From contig NZ_LZGK01000011.1 in the NCBI RefSeq assembly GCF_001690705.1, positions 248,001-312,000 on the forward strand: DNA of 64,000 nucleotides, given 5' to 3'. A program made the position numbers and the translations under genes. Below the pieces are notes generated by a model. That model was not told the origin of the DNA and searched no databases. It saw only the letters and a program-made list of their open reading frames with translations. This document shows positions 1 to 7,745 of the stretch, in pieces. Position 1 is the stretch's first letter; every line of letters begins with the position of its first letter. The stretch comes from Gilliamella sp. wkB178 (lineage in GTDB: Bacteria; Pseudomonadota; Gammaproteobacteria; Enterobacterales; Orbaceae).

Positions 1-112
1 ATTTCACCAAATCTGCTAGTCCTTAATATCATCGCCTATAAAAGCTAAAAATATTAAGCGCTCGTGGGCTGTACCACCGGTGGGGACTTGCACCCCGCCC
101 TGAGAATTTTGT
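1..112 (-). ncRNA. FMN riboswitch (RFN element), 5' part, cut by the window edge
   Basis: Read on the minus strand, the sequence shows the ordered RFN landmarks: ATTCTCAGGGCGGGGTG, then CCCCACCGGTGGT, then AGCCCACGAGCGC, then a variable helix, then GACTAGCAGATTTGGTG at the left edge. These match the conserved core of the FMN aptamer known from gammaproteobacterial ribB leaders. The remaining 3' part and the controlled gene lie beyond position 1; ribB is the usual partner, but this is inferred. Known role: FMN binding reduces riboflavin synthesis or transport gene expression. The aptamer lies downstream of, and on the same strand as, the first cassette gene. Confidence 0.9.
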
Positions 113-336
113 CAGTAAACTGACGCCTATCACTATAATACAAAATGCATAAAAAAAACATGGATATTTTTTTGTGGCCGTTGGCGTTGTCGGTCGTTAG
201 CGGTTGTCGCTAAGGCAACTACCGCTCTTTACTCGCCAACTCGGTCGACTCGGGTTGCCCCTGCCGCTGCAACCGTCCTTTGGTTGCTTAAACTTTATTA
301 CCCCTTATTAAACACCCGTGACTTAAGGATTAAGGA
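113..336. other. spacer between cassette copy 1 and the riboswitch
   Basis: No gene is seen. On the minus strand an AT-rich stretch with TATTAT/TATAGT around 140-150 could be the -10 region of the riboswitch transcript, but no convincing -35 is visible. Positions 253-274 keep the GGTTGC/GCAACC hairpin found after every cassette gene. The upstream AGCGGC arm and T-run that make a terminator in copies 2-5 are missing here. Confidence 0.4.
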
Positions 337-345
337 CTAAGGATA
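325..345. repeat. 3' heptamer repeat of copy 1, 3 units
   Basis: Three AAGGACT-like units (plus strand) overlap the stop codon of the cassette gene. The same tract has 4, 5, 6 and 5 units in copies 2-5. Confidence 0.85.
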
Positions 346-1605
346 GGCGCAAAGCCAGGCTTCTTTGTCGGAGGAGTTAGTGACAACTCTGCCGGAATTC
401 GGGTAGACAAGGTGCTGGCCATATGTATTGTTGTAGTCACTTGTCCAGTAGAGGTACCCGGTGAAGCCGGCAGCGGTATAATTGCTCATGTCGCCCCATT
501 CAGAAAAGAAACCAGCACGAATAACACGACTGAAACGATTCTGACCTGATGATGGTTTGGCGCCTTCTATTTTATCAACACTGCACGTCCAACCATATCT
601 ACCACACGTAGCGTTAGTTAAGTCTTTGACCTGGGGCATACGGTAACCGCGTGAAGCATCACACAAGTATCGGTTGTAATAATCCTTTTGATTTCCGCTG
701 TTGACGAACCAATGCTGTAACCCAAAAATATATTTTAATACCTCTCTATTACTACTATCTTTACCTACAATCACGAATGACTGTGGCAAGGTGGTAGTAA
801 CTCGATCGTACCTATCCGGACCAGTGAGGGTGACGCGGATGTTATTTGGCTCTGATGGTGTTGGCGTCATGGTAGCAGTAATATTACCGTTAGTGACTGT
901 TGGCCAAGTTAAAGTTGATGCATTAATACCTTCGACCAATAAATCAAAATATAGATTATTGGCCCCAGTTGAGGGAAAGTTATCGGCGGTATAAGTCGCA
1001 GGAAATCTAGCGCCAATCGGCCGGGCGTAACAGATTGCAGGCTCTGCTTTAGGACTGATATAATAAATGGCAGTACTACCTGTGAAATTACTACTATTAG
1101 GTAGCCCATACTGGGTGGTTAAACTACCAGCTGTACTGGTTAATGCCACTTTATAAGGGGCACCACAAATACTTAATACCGCATTTCGACTCACCGCTTG
1201 ATTGTCTTTATCGGTAATACTCACAGTTAAATCACCGCTAGCAGTAACACCATTAGCACCCTGGCCATCACCATCATCATCGCCCCAATAATTATAGGGT
1301 GCGCCAATTAGAGCGTTTAAGGTGATTGAATCAGTATTGGTAGGCACCAGCATACCAATATCGGTAAAGCGCTGATTGGCTACCCTGAGCACTATGGGGT
1401 TAGCTGCGGTCGAAGTATTATCCGGTGTGTAGGTGGTTTGAGTAGTACCGTCGGAGATGGTAATACTTAGTAGAGCTTCCGTAGTGGTAACCTTAGTTAC
1501 CCCATTATCAAAGGTTAAATACGGCGCACTACCATGGATTACCTGGGCGGTAGTAGCTGACAACGCTTGGGTAGTAGTAGCATAGGGCAATAATAGCCAC
1601 GGCAT
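337..1605 (-). CDS. secreted variable-tail protein, cassette copy 1
   Basis: Member of a five-copy paralogous family; I do not recognise a named family for the first half. The listed start is the first in-frame ATG, but it lies inside the hydrophobic core of a signal peptide whose basic n-region (KRQPRFGSNLKR) is encoded just upstream, so the true N-terminus is upstream (see 1606-1884). After the signal come a beta-rich domain of about 200 residues with an acidic GDDDGDGQG segment, a middle segment that differs between copies, and a C-terminal domain. The last starts at GYRMPQVKDL, contains EWGDM and YWTSD, and ends in CAYP. This layout resembles Lcl/DUF1566/FGE C-type-lectin-like folds. The last 51 codons are hypervariable. 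Likely surface-exposed or secreted; ligand unknown. Confidence 0.75.
   Translation of the reverse strand: MPWLLLPYATTTQALSATTAQVIHGSAPYLTFDNGVTKVTTTEALLSITISDGTTQTTYTPDNTSTAANPIVLRVANQRFTDIGMLVPTNTDSITLNALIGAPYNYWGDDDGDGQGANGVTASGDLTVSITDKDNQAVSRNAVLSICGAPYKVALTSTAGSLTTQYGLPNSSNFTGSTAIYYISPKAEPAICYARPIGARFPATYTADNFPSTGANNLYFDLLVEGINASTLTWPTVTNGNITATMTPTPSEPNNIRVTLTGPDRYDRVTTTLPQSFVIVGKDSSNREVLKYIFGLQHWFVNSGNQKDYYNRYLCDASRGYRMPQVKDLTNATCGRYGWTCSVDKIEGAKPSSGQNRFSRVIRAGFFSEWGDMSNYTAAGFTGYLYWTSDYNNTYGQHLVYPNSGRVVTNSSDKEAWLCAYP
340..492 (-). other. hypervariable tail (VR-like), copy 1
   Basis: 51 codons between the conserved Trp-Gly and the stop. Fixed residues (YTAAGF, WTSD, CAYP) alternate with positions that differ in every copy. 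Variable codons mostly end in C (tac, ctc, agc, gac, aac), unlike the AT-ending codons of the rest of the gene. The pattern fits adenine-specific DGR mutagenesis of AAC-rich template codons. Confidence 0.55.
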
Positions 1606-1884
1606 TAAAGCTAAACAACGCTTTAAGTTTGAACCGAAACGCGGTTGGCGCTTAATTGGTAATAATGGCGGTAACTGCCGATTGGGCGGTAATGGTGTTA
1701 ATGATTTTAGCTGCTGATTTGGGTAGTTGGGTTGCCGACGGCACGGGGCTAAATCGGGGACTAAATTATCACTTCGGTGAAATGAGTTAACTACGGTGTA
1801 TTGAGATAGATTTTGGACGTAAAGCTGCCAGTGCTTGTGTCTTGTGTCTTGTGTCTTCCAGTATAAGGCATGATGAAGATTCCG
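1606..1884 (-). other. conserved open frame upstream of copy 1 (93 codons), no in-frame start
   Basis: The frame of the cassette gene stays open for 93 codons up to a conserved TGA, with no ATG, GTG or TTG. It encodes QNLSQ, NSFHRSDNLV and the basic part of the signal peptide. Indels relative to the other copies are all multiples of three, which indicates coding constraint. The only well-placed ATG (minus strand, 1871-1869) is in another frame and is separated from this one by the heptamer tract at 1834-1854. Confidence 0.7.
1834..1854. repeat. 5' heptamer repeat (CTTGTGT)x3, copy 1
   Basis: Three perfect CTTGTGT units on the plus strand (ACACAAG in the mRNA sense) sit 15 nt after the out-of-frame ATG. 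Adding one unit (+7) or removing two (-14) would put that ATG in frame with the cassette gene. This is a typical slipped-strand contingency design. Confidence 0.8.
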
Positions 1885-1888
1885 TCAA
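1860..1888 (-). promoter_or_regulatory. sigma-70-like promoter match, repeated in all copies
   Basis: On the minus strand TTGACG and TATACT are separated by exactly 17 nt. The same 29 bp are present in all five copies. If used, transcription would start inside the heptamer tract, downstream of the ATG at 1871-1869, so the repeat would lie at the RNA 5' end. If that ATG is the real start, the promoter must be further upstream. The sequence alone cannot decide. Confidence 0.4.
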
Positions 1889-2068
1889 GTAATTTTATGT
1901 TTTATTTACACTTTTCCCATTCGAGTGCGCAGAAATTAACCTCAGCACCACTCATCGCTAAAAGTATATCGCCTTGATAAAATTTAACTACTATTTTGTT
2001 TAGTTTATTTGTAAAGAATAGTAAAGATGAAGGCATTGGCTTTATTTTTAAGCTGGGTTTGGGTCGAG

Positions 2069-2110
2069 TTTTTATACTCAAACATATACCTCTCAGGAAA
2101 CATCTTGACA
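2069..2110 (+). repeat. dispersed palindromic 42-bp element E1
   Basis: Begins TTTTTATAC, has a short inverted repeat around AAAC (TATACG-CAAA-CGTATA in the best copies), then CTCAGGAAACATCTTGACA. Eleven copies, all in the same orientation, are found in this window. Confidence 0.85.
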
Positions 2111-2205
2111 AACATTATTATGCTTTAATTATTTGAATCGGTTAGGTTTCGAGCGTTTTACGATTTGGTGATTATTTAAATTACGGTGCCGACGCTCGAG
2201 CAAGG

Positions 2206-2400
2206 GAATTTTAACGCGAAAATTCCCTTACAACCCAAACGCGGGCCTGCAGATGGTGGTCTGCGACTGCCCTCCGCCTTCGCTTGGTCTTAACGCACCG
2301 GTCGTGATTTGTTCCTACAAAGCACTCCCTCGGCAAACCTCCCTGTTTGCCGTGCTAACCGCACTCAGTTGTCGGCACCATCTAACGGCCAATTTAACAC
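2206..2400. repeat. conserved spacer block R2, copy a
   Basis: GC-rich block repeated at 4688, 7322, 15968 and, partly, 62028. It opens with a perfect GGGAATTTT/AAAATTCCC hairpin and contains CGGCAAAC/GTTTGCCG. Open frames crossing it are not conserved as proteins, so I call it non-coding. Confidence 0.7.
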
Positions 2401-2452
2401 CAACCCCTTAATACCCTAACCTATTGTGGAATGCTGTTAGTTTTAATTCCCC

Positions 2453-2611
2453 GCTTAAGTGGTGCTGAGGGAGGTAATTGGCATAGAACAAGCGGCAGGA
2501 AGCCGGGTGAGCCGTGGGCGCACAGGGAGGTGCGATACGCGGCGGTTCGTTAAGTGCCAATTAGCGAGCGAGGGTAGTCACGCAGTGACCACTACTTCCC
2601 GCGGGGTGTGG
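2453..2611. ncRNA. candidate structured RNA block R1, copy a
   Basis: About 160 bp, GC-rich against an AT-rich genome, nearly identical at 4953, 16250 and 61806. Nested pairings are visible: outer AGTGGT with ACCACT; TAATTGGCA with TGCCAATTA; inner CCGGC/GCCGG and CGCAC/GTGCG hairpins; a GTCAC/GTGAC hairpin near the 3' side. No known RNA family recognised. Strand unknown. Copy a has AAGCGG in place of AGCCGG in one inner arm. Confidence 0.5.
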
Positions 2612-2618
2612 GGAGATT

Positions 2619-2650
2619 GTTAAGAGGGATTCACATTAATCCCTCTTAAC
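2619..2650. repeat. 13-bp stem hairpin H1, copy a
   Basis: GTTAAGAGGGATT and AATCCCTCTTAAC pair perfectly around a 6-nt loop. Repeated at 5119, 7582, 16415, 61975 and 62178. No T-run on either side, so not an obvious intrinsic terminator. Confidence 0.75.
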
Positions 2651-2651
2651 G

Positions 2652-2686
2652 AAAAAGCGGCTCGGGTTGCCCCTGCCGCTGCAACC
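2652..2686 (-). terminator. intrinsic terminator of cassette copy 2
   Basis: On the minus strand AGCGGC...GCCGCT is followed by TTTTT. An alternative hairpin GGTTGC/GCAACC overlaps the same bases, so the two folds exclude each other. Same arrangement after copies 3, 4 and 5; broken after copy 1. Confidence 0.65.
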
Positions 2687-2736
2687 GTCCTTTTATTACT
2701 TAAACTTTATTACCCCTTATTAAACACCCGCGACTT

Positions 2737-2764
2737 AAGGATTAAGGACTAAGAACTAAGGATA
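2737..2764. repeat. 3' heptamer repeat of copy 2, 4 units
   Basis: Four AAGGACT-like units overlapping the stop codon. Confidence 0.85.
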
Positions 2765-4078
2765 GGCGCAAAACCCATTGGTTCTGAATTCGGGGTAGTC
2801 TCTGCGAACGTTGCCGTAGACCGTGTTGACAAAGAACTGGCGTGAACCGTCGCGGTCACTTGTCCAGCAGAGGCGGCCGACGAAGCCAGCAGCGGTATAA
2901 GTGCCCATGTCGCCCCATTCGGCTAACAAACCCGCACCAATACTACGATTATAATAATTAACAGATGTTGTATACACAGCGTTAGTTAAGTCTTTGACCT
3001 TGGACAGACGGTAACCACCGCCTAAACGACTACACCAGGATGAGTGGTTAGCAGGAGTATCTTCTTTAGTTCCGCGGGGGACGAACCACCGCTTTAACTC
3101 AAAACCATAGCTTAATACCTCGTTATTACTACTATCTTTACCGACTAACACAAATGTCTGTGGCAACGCGGGTCTAGCAATACTACCTGGATAATTTGAA
3201 TTTTGTTGGGCGGCTGTTGCCACCGGACCGGTGAGGGTGACGCGGATGTTATTAGCATTATCGGGAGATGGCGTCATGGTGGCGGTAATACCGCCTTGGC
3301 TGACTGTTGGCCATGTTAATGTTGAACCATTTACACCACCTATATCTAAATCAAAATACAGATTATTAGCACCGGTAGTCGGGAAGTTACGATTGTAACC
3401 TGATGGGTCAATTGATTGAATAAGGAAGCCTTTATCTGGGTTCCAGATAGTGGCGGGGCCGGCATATTGGCCGGTGCCATAGGTCAGATTTGGTCTGGCG
3501 TAACAGATTGTAGGCACAGCTTTAGGACTGATATAATAAGTGGCGGTACCACCGCTGAAACTACTACTATTAGGCAGCCCATACTGGGTGGTTAAACTAC
3601 CAGCTGTACTGGTTAATGCCACTTTATAAGGGGCACCACAAATACTTAATACCGCATTTCGACTCACTGCTTGATTGTCTTTATCGGTAATACTCACAGT
3701 TAAATCACCGCTAGCAGTAACACCATTAGTACCCTGACCATCACCATCATCATCACCCCAATAATTATAGGGTGCGCCAATTAGAGCATTTAAGGTGATT
3801 GAATCAGTATTGGTAGGCACCAGCATACCAATATCGGTAAAGCGCTGATTGGCTACCCTGAGCACTATGGGGTTAGCTGCGGTCGAAGTATTATCCGGTG
3901 TGTAGGTGGTTTGAGTAGTACCGTCGGAGATGGTAATACTTAGTAGAGCTTCCGTAGTGGTAACCTTAGTTACCCCATTATCAAAGGTTAAATACGGCGC
4001 ACTACCATGGATTACCTGGGCGGTAGTAGCTGACAACGCTTGGGTAGTAGTAGCATAGGGCAATAATAGCCACGGCAT
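2756..4078 (-). CDS. secreted variable-tail protein, cassette copy 2
   Basis: Paralogue of copy 1. The first ~170 residues are identical to copy 1 except at about one position, which implies recent duplication or gene conversion. Middle segment (YARPNLTYGTGQ) and C-terminal tail differ. Tail landmarks: GGGYRLSKVKDLTNA, AGLLAEWGDM, GFVGRLCWTSDRDGSRQF, CAYP. As in copy 1 the listed ATG lies inside the signal peptide; the open frame continues 97 codons upstream to 4369. Expected to be exported; ligand unknown. Confidence 0.75.
   Translation of the reverse strand: MPWLLLPYATTTQALSATTAQVIHGSAPYLTFDNGVTKVTTTEALLSITISDGTTQTTYTPDNTSTAANPIVLRVANQRFTDIGMLVPTNTDSITLNALIGAPYNYWGDDDGDGQGTNGVTASGDLTVSITDKDNQAVSRNAVLSICGAPYKVALTSTAGSLTTQYGLPNSSSFSGGTATYYISPKAVPTICYARPNLTYGTGQYAGPATIWNPDKGFLIQSIDPSGYNRNFPTTGANNLYFDLDIGGVNGSTLTWPTVSQGGITATMTPSPDNANNIRVTLTGPVATAAQQNSNYPGSIARPALPQTFVLVGKDSSNNEVLSYGFELKRWFVPRGTKEDTPANHSSWCSRLGGGYRLSKVKDLTNAVYTTSVNYYNRSIGAGLLAEWGDMGTYTAAGFVGRLCWTSDRDGSRQFFVNTVYGNVRRDYPEFRTNGFCAYP
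2759..2911 (-). other. hypervariable tail (VR-like), copy 2
   Basis: 51 codons. Compared with copies 3 and 5, differences lie mainly in the first two codon positions, with the third base mostly C. Examples of matched codons: cgc/agc/agc, gac/atc/aac, ttt/ggt/tat, acg/tcg/ttg. Each set can be derived from an A-containing template codon. Confidence 0.55.
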
Positions 4079-4369
4079 TAAAGCTAAACAACGCTTTAAG
4101 TTTGAACCGAAACGCGGTTGGCGCTTAATTGGTAATAATGGCGGTAACTGCCGATTGGGCGGTAATGGTGTTAATGATTTTAGCTGCTGATTGGGGTGGC
4201 TTAATTGCCAACTGCGCGGAGCTAAATCTGGGACTAAATCGCGGACTAAATTATCACTTCGGTGAAATGAGTCAACTACAGTGTGTTGAGATAGATTTTG
4301 GACGTAAAGCTGCCAGTGCTTGTGTCTTGTGTCTTGTGTCTTCCAGTATAAGGCATGATGAAGATTCCG
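4079..4369 (-). other. conserved open frame upstream of copy 2 (97 codons)
   Basis: As at copy 1: no in-frame start, no stop. Contains a 12-nt in-frame duplication (encoding RDLV) relative to copy 1, again keeping the frame. Confidence 0.7.
4319..4339. repeat. 5' heptamer repeat (CTTGTGT)x3, copy 2
   Basis: Three perfect units between the out-of-frame ATG (minus, 4356-4354) and the cassette frame. Confidence 0.8.
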
Positions 4370-4553
4370 TCAAGTAATTTTATGTTTTATTTACATTTTT
4401 TCCTTTTGAGTGCGCGAAAATTAACCTCCGTACCACTCATCGTTAAAAGTATATCGCCTTGATATAATTTAACTACTATTTTGTTAAGTTTATTTGTAAA
4501 GAATAGTAAAGATGAAGGCTTTTGCTTTATTTTTAAGCTGGGTTTGGGCTGAG

Positions 4554-4595
4554 TTTTTATACGCAAACGTATACCTCTCAGGAAACATCTTGACA
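4554..4595 (+). repeat. dispersed palindromic element E2
   Basis: Full-length copy with the perfect TATACG-CAAA-CGTATA inverted repeat and the CTCAGGAAACATCTTGACA tail. Confidence 0.85.
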
Positions 4596-4687
4596 GGTGT
4601 TATTGAGTTTTACTAATTATAGTCCGTTAGGTTTCGAGCGTTTTATGCTTGGGTGATTATATTAATTACGGTGCTGACGCTCGAGTA

Positions 4688-4880
4688 AGGGAATTTTAAC
4701 GCGAAAATTCCCTTACAACCCAAACGCAGGCCTGCAGAAGGTGGTCTACGACTGCCCTCCGCCTTTGCTTGGTCTTAACGCACCGGTCGTGATTTGTTCC
4801 TACAAAGCACTCCCTCGGCAAACTTCCCTGTTTGCCGTGCTAACCGCCCTCAGTTGTCGGCACCATCTAACGGCCAATTT
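4688..4880. repeat. conserved spacer block R2, copy b
   Basis: Same block as 2206-2400 with few substitutions; starts with the GGGAATTTT/AAAATTCCC hairpin. Confidence 0.7.
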
Positions 4881-4952
4881 AACACCAACACCTTAACACC
4901 CTAACCTATTGTTGAATTAATTGGTTTTTATGGTTGTTGTTTTTCTTCCCCC

Positions 4953-5113
4953 GCTTAAGTGGTGCCGAGGGAGGTAATTGGCATAGAACAGCCGGCAGGA
5001 AGCCGGGTGAGCCGTGGGCGCACAGGGAGGTGCGATACGCGGCAGTTCGTTAAGTGCCAATTAGTGAACGAGGGTAGTCACGCAGTGACCACTACTTCCC
5101 GCGGGGTGTGGGG
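4953..5113. ncRNA. candidate structured RNA block R1, copy b
   Basis: Same nested stems as copy a. Here the inner CCGGC/GCCGG hairpin is perfect. Confidence 0.5.
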
Positions 5114-5118
5114 AGATT

Positions 5119-5150
5119 GTTAAGAGGGATTCACATTAATCCCTCTTAAC
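5119..5150. repeat. hairpin H1, copy b
   Basis: Perfect 13-bp stem, identical to copy a. Confidence 0.75.
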
Positions 5151-5180
5151 GCCTACGCGGCAGCGTGACTGATTAGCCGG

Positions 5181-5221
5181 TTTTTATACTGAAACATATA
5201 CCTCTCAGGAAACATCTTAAC
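5181..5221 (+). repeat. dispersed palindromic element E3
   Basis: Variant with CTTAACA instead of CTTGACA at the 3' end; followed by an AATGCCAGC hairpin. Confidence 0.8.
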
Positions 5222-5230
5222 AAGCATAAC

Positions 5231-5292
5231 AATGCCAGCTCGATGGCTGGCATTTTAAAAAAGCGGCTCGGGTTGCCCCTGCCGCTGCAACC
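5231..5292 (-). terminator. double hairpin after cassette copy 3
   Basis: On the minus strand the AGCGGC/GCCGCT hairpin with a T6 run comes first. A second hairpin follows, ATGCCAGC pairing with GCTGGCAT. Together a strong intrinsic terminator for copy 3. Confidence 0.7.
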
Positions 5293-5342
5293 GTCCTTTA
5301 GTTACTTAAACTCTATTATTCCTTATTAAACACCCGTGACTT

Positions 5343-5377
5343 AAGGATTAAGGACTAAGAACTAAGGACTAAGGATA
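5343..5377. repeat. 3' heptamer repeat of copy 3, 5 units
   Basis: Five AAGGACT-like units overlapping the stop codon. Confidence 0.85.
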
Positions 5378-6760
5378 GGCGCAAACCCCGTTGAGGCTGT
5401 TGGGGAAGATGTAGCCGCTGCTGACGTTACCGACGGCCGACTGGACACCGAACTGTACCGAACCGATGCTGTCGCTTGTCCAGTAGGTGCCGTAGTCGAC
5501 GAAGCCGGCAGCGGTATAATTGCGTATGTCGCCCCATTCGGTGAACAAACCCGCACCAATATTACGTTGGTAACCATTCCAATTTGATGACGGCGTGGCT
5601 CCCACTGCTCCTTGGCACCCAGAGCCTGAATTAGTTCCCGAACACACCGCGTTAGTTAAGTCTTTGACCTGGGGCAGACGGTAACCGCCGCCTAAACTAC
5701 GACACCAGGATGATTGGTTAGGAGGAGTATCTTCTTTAGTTCCGCGGTGGACGAACCAATGCTGTAACTTAAAACCATATTTTAATACCTCGTTATTACT
5801 ACTATCTTTACCGACTAACACGAATGTCTGTGGCAAGGTGGGAGTAGCGATACTACCTGGTGTGGCTGATTGTTGTTGGGATGCTGTTGCCACCGGACCT
5901 GTGAGGGTGACGCGGATGTTATTAGCATTATCGGGGGATGGCGTCATGGTAGCGGTAATACCTCCTTGGCTGACTGTTGGCCATGTCAATGCTGAGCCAT
6001 TTACACCACCTATGTCTAAATCAAAATACAGATTATTAGCCCCGGTAGTCGGGAAGTTACGACTGTAACCTGATGACTCGGTTGATTGCACCAGGAAGCC
6101 TTTAGTTGGGCTCCAGATATTGGCGGGGCCGGCGTAGTTTCTTCCTGATACCACTGAGCCAAATTGCAGATTCGGCCGGGCGTAACAGATTGTAGGCACG
6201 GCTTTAGGACTGATATAATAAGTGGCGGTACCACCGCTGAAACTACTACTATTAGGCAACCCATACTGGGTGGTTAAACTACCAGCTGTACTGGTTAATG
6301 CCACTTTATAAGGCGCTTTACATAAATCTAAGGTAGCACTACGACTCACTGCTTGATTGTCTTTATCGGTAATACTAACACTTAAATCACCGCTAGCAGT
6401 AACACCATTAGTACCCTGGCCATCACCATCGTCATCGCCCCAATAATTATAAGGGGCACCAATTAGAGCGTTTAAGGTGATGGAATCAGTATTGGTAGGC
6501 ACCAGCATACCAATATCGGTAAAACGCTGATTGGCTACCCTGAGTACTATGGGGTTGGCTGCGGTTGATGTATTATCCGGTGTGTAGGTGGTTCGAGTAG
6601 TACCGTCGGAGATGGTAATACCTAACAGACCATCCGTAGTGGTAACCTTAGTTACCCCATTATCAAAAGTTAAATATGGCGCACTACCATGGATAACCTG
6701 GGCGGTAGTTGCTGACAAGGCTTGGGTAGTAGTAGCATATGGCAACAATAGCAACGGCAC
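5369..6760 (-). CDS. secreted variable-tail protein, cassette copy 3
   Basis: Paralogue of copies 1 and 2. The position that is ATG in copies 1, 2 and 5 is GTG here, further evidence that it is not a fixed start codon. The residues upstream (NRQPRLAFSIKRCLALVPLLLLP) spell a normal signal peptide: a basic n-region followed by a hydrophobic core. Body as in copy 1. Tail landmarks: GGGYRLPQVKDLTNAVC, AGLFTEWGDI, YWTSDSIGSVQF, CAYP. The upstream frame is open for 81 codons to 7003. Confidence 0.75.
   Translation of the reverse strand: MPLLLLPYATTTQALSATTAQVIHGSAPYLTFDNGVTKVTTTDGLLGITISDGTTRTTYTPDNTSTAANPIVLRVANQRFTDIGMLVPTNTDSITLNALIGAPYNYWGDDDGDGQGTNGVTASGDLSVSITDKDNQAVSRSATLDLCKAPYKVALTSTAGSLTTQYGLPNSSSFSGGTATYYISPKAVPTICYARPNLQFGSVVSGRNYAGPANIWSPTKGFLVQSTESSGYSRNFPTTGANNLYFDLDIGGVNGSALTWPTVSQGGITATMTPSPDNANNIRVTLTGPVATASQQQSATPGSIATPTLPQTFVLVGKDSSNNEVLKYGFKLQHWFVHRGTKEDTPPNQSSWCRSLGGGYRLPQVKDLTNAVCSGTNSGSGCQGAVGATPSSNWNGYQRNIGAGLFTEWGDIRNYTAAGFVDYGTYWTSDSIGSVQFGVQSAVGNVSSGYIFPNSLNGVCAYP
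5372..5530 (-). other. hypervariable tail (VR-like), copy 3
   Basis: 53 codons, of which I count 35 ending in C, against 8 of 53 in the corresponding tail of copy 4. The last 12 codons before the conserved ggg-gtt-tgc-gcc are almost all of the form NNC. Confidence 0.6.
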
Positions 6761-7003
6761 TAAAGCTAAACAACGCTTTATACTAAAAGCTAAACGCGGT
6801 TGGCGGTTAATTGATGATAATGAATGTAACTGCTGTTTTGGGTGACCCGGTTGCCGACGGTGCGGGGCTAAATTGGGAACTAAATTATCACTTTGGTGAA
6901 ATGAGTTAACTACAGTGTGTTGAGATAGATTTTGGACGTAAAGCTGCCAGTGCTTGTGTCTTGTGTCTTGTGTCTTCCAGTATAAGGCATGATGAAGATT
7001 CCG
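6761..7003 (-). other. conserved open frame upstream of copy 3 (81 codons)
   Basis: No in-frame start or stop. The nucleotide sequence near the signal peptide has diverged from copy 1, but the amino-acid pattern RQPR-KRCLAL is kept, as expected for translated sequence. Confidence 0.7.
6953..6973. repeat. 5' heptamer repeat (CTTGTGT)x3, copy 3
   Basis: Three perfect units; the out-of-frame ATG is at 6990-6988 (minus). Confidence 0.8.
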
Positions 7004-7187
7004 TCAAGTAGTTTTATGTTTTATTTACACTTTTTCCATCTGAGTGCACGAAAAATAACCTCCGTACCACTCATCTTTAGAAGTATATCGCCTTGATAAA
7101 ATTTAACTACTATTTTGTTAAGTTTATTTGTAAAGAATAGTAAAGATGAAGGGGTTTGCTTTATTTTTAAGCTGTGTTTGGGCTGAG

Positions 7188-7229
7188 TTTTTATACTGAA
7201 ACGTATACCTCTCAGGAAACATCTTGACA
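7188..7229 (+). repeat. dispersed palindromic element E4
   Basis: TTTTTATACTGAAACGTATA form, with the CTCAGGAAACATCTTGACA tail. Confidence 0.85.
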
Positions 7230-7321
7230 GGTGTTATTGAGTTTTACTAATTATAGTCCGTTAGGTTTCGAGCGTTTTATGCTTGGGTGATTATATTAAT
7301 TACGGTGCTGACGCTCGAGTA

Positions 7322-7515
7322 AGGGAATTTTAACGCGAAAATTCCCTTACAACCCAAACGCAGGCCTGCAGAAGGTGGTCTACGACTGCCCTCCGCCTTT
7401 GCTTGGTCTTAACGCACCGGTCGTGATTTGTTCCTACAAAGCACTCCCTCGGCAAACTTCCCTGTTTGCCGTGCTAACCGCCCTCAGTCGTCGGCACCAT
7501 CTAACGGCCAATTTA
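7322..7515. repeat. conserved spacer block R2, copy c
   Basis: Complete R2 block. The R1 block that normally follows is deleted here, leaving only its last ~15 bp (around 7560-7578). Hairpin H1 (7582-7613) has one mismatched pair. Confidence 0.7.
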
Positions 7516-7643
7516 ACACCTAAAAACCAAGACTATTGTGAAATGGTTTGGTTTTTACTTGCCGCGGGGCGTGGGGAGATTGTTAACAGGGATTCACACC
7601 AATCCCTCTTAACGCCTACGCGGCAGCGTGACTGATTAGCCAA

Positions 7644-7687
7644 TTTTTATACTCAAACATACCCCCCCTATCAGGAAACATCTTAAC
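7644..7687 (+). repeat. dispersed palindromic element E5, degenerate
   Basis: Carries an extra C-run and a base change that disrupt the palindrome. Confidence 0.65.
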
Positions 7688-7693
7688 AAGCAT

Positions 7694-7724
7694 AAAAATG
7701 CCAGCACGATGGCTGGCATTTTTT
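7694..7724 (-). terminator. terminator of potFGHI
   Basis: AATGCCAGC and GGCTGGCATT pair; on the minus strand the stem is followed by a T-run. The same hairpin occurs at the cassette boundaries near 5231 and 16528. Confidence 0.75.
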
Positions 7725-7745
7725 ACAGCGGTTAAATATAAATAC

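Noticed and set aside
340-492. Template repeat of a DGR within the window
   Set aside because: I looked for a sixth copy of the tail or an A-rich version of it outside the five genes and found none. The template, if it exists, is elsewhere.
2069-2110. Dispersed element as an IS end or CRISPR repeat
   Set aside because: No transposase, no regular spacing with spacers, no terminal inverted pair around a gene. Copies occur singly and always in one orientation.
1902-2111. 69-codon minus-strand frame upstream of copy 1, in the same frame as the upstream ATG
   Set aside because: It starts inside dispersed element E1, uses a non-ATG start, and ends at a TAA before the ATG. No sign of protein conservation.
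2453-2611. Possible tRNA, rRNA or retron ncRNA in block R1
   Set aside because: No cloverleaf, no rRNA similarity that I recognise, and no reverse transcriptase next to any copy. Kept only as a structured-RNA candidate.
7375-7635. 86-codon plus-strand open frame in spacer R2
   Set aside because: It crosses the conserved R2/H1 hairpin blocks; the equivalent frames in the other copies differ in length and are broken, with no ribosome site. Treated as chance reading of structured non-coding DNA.
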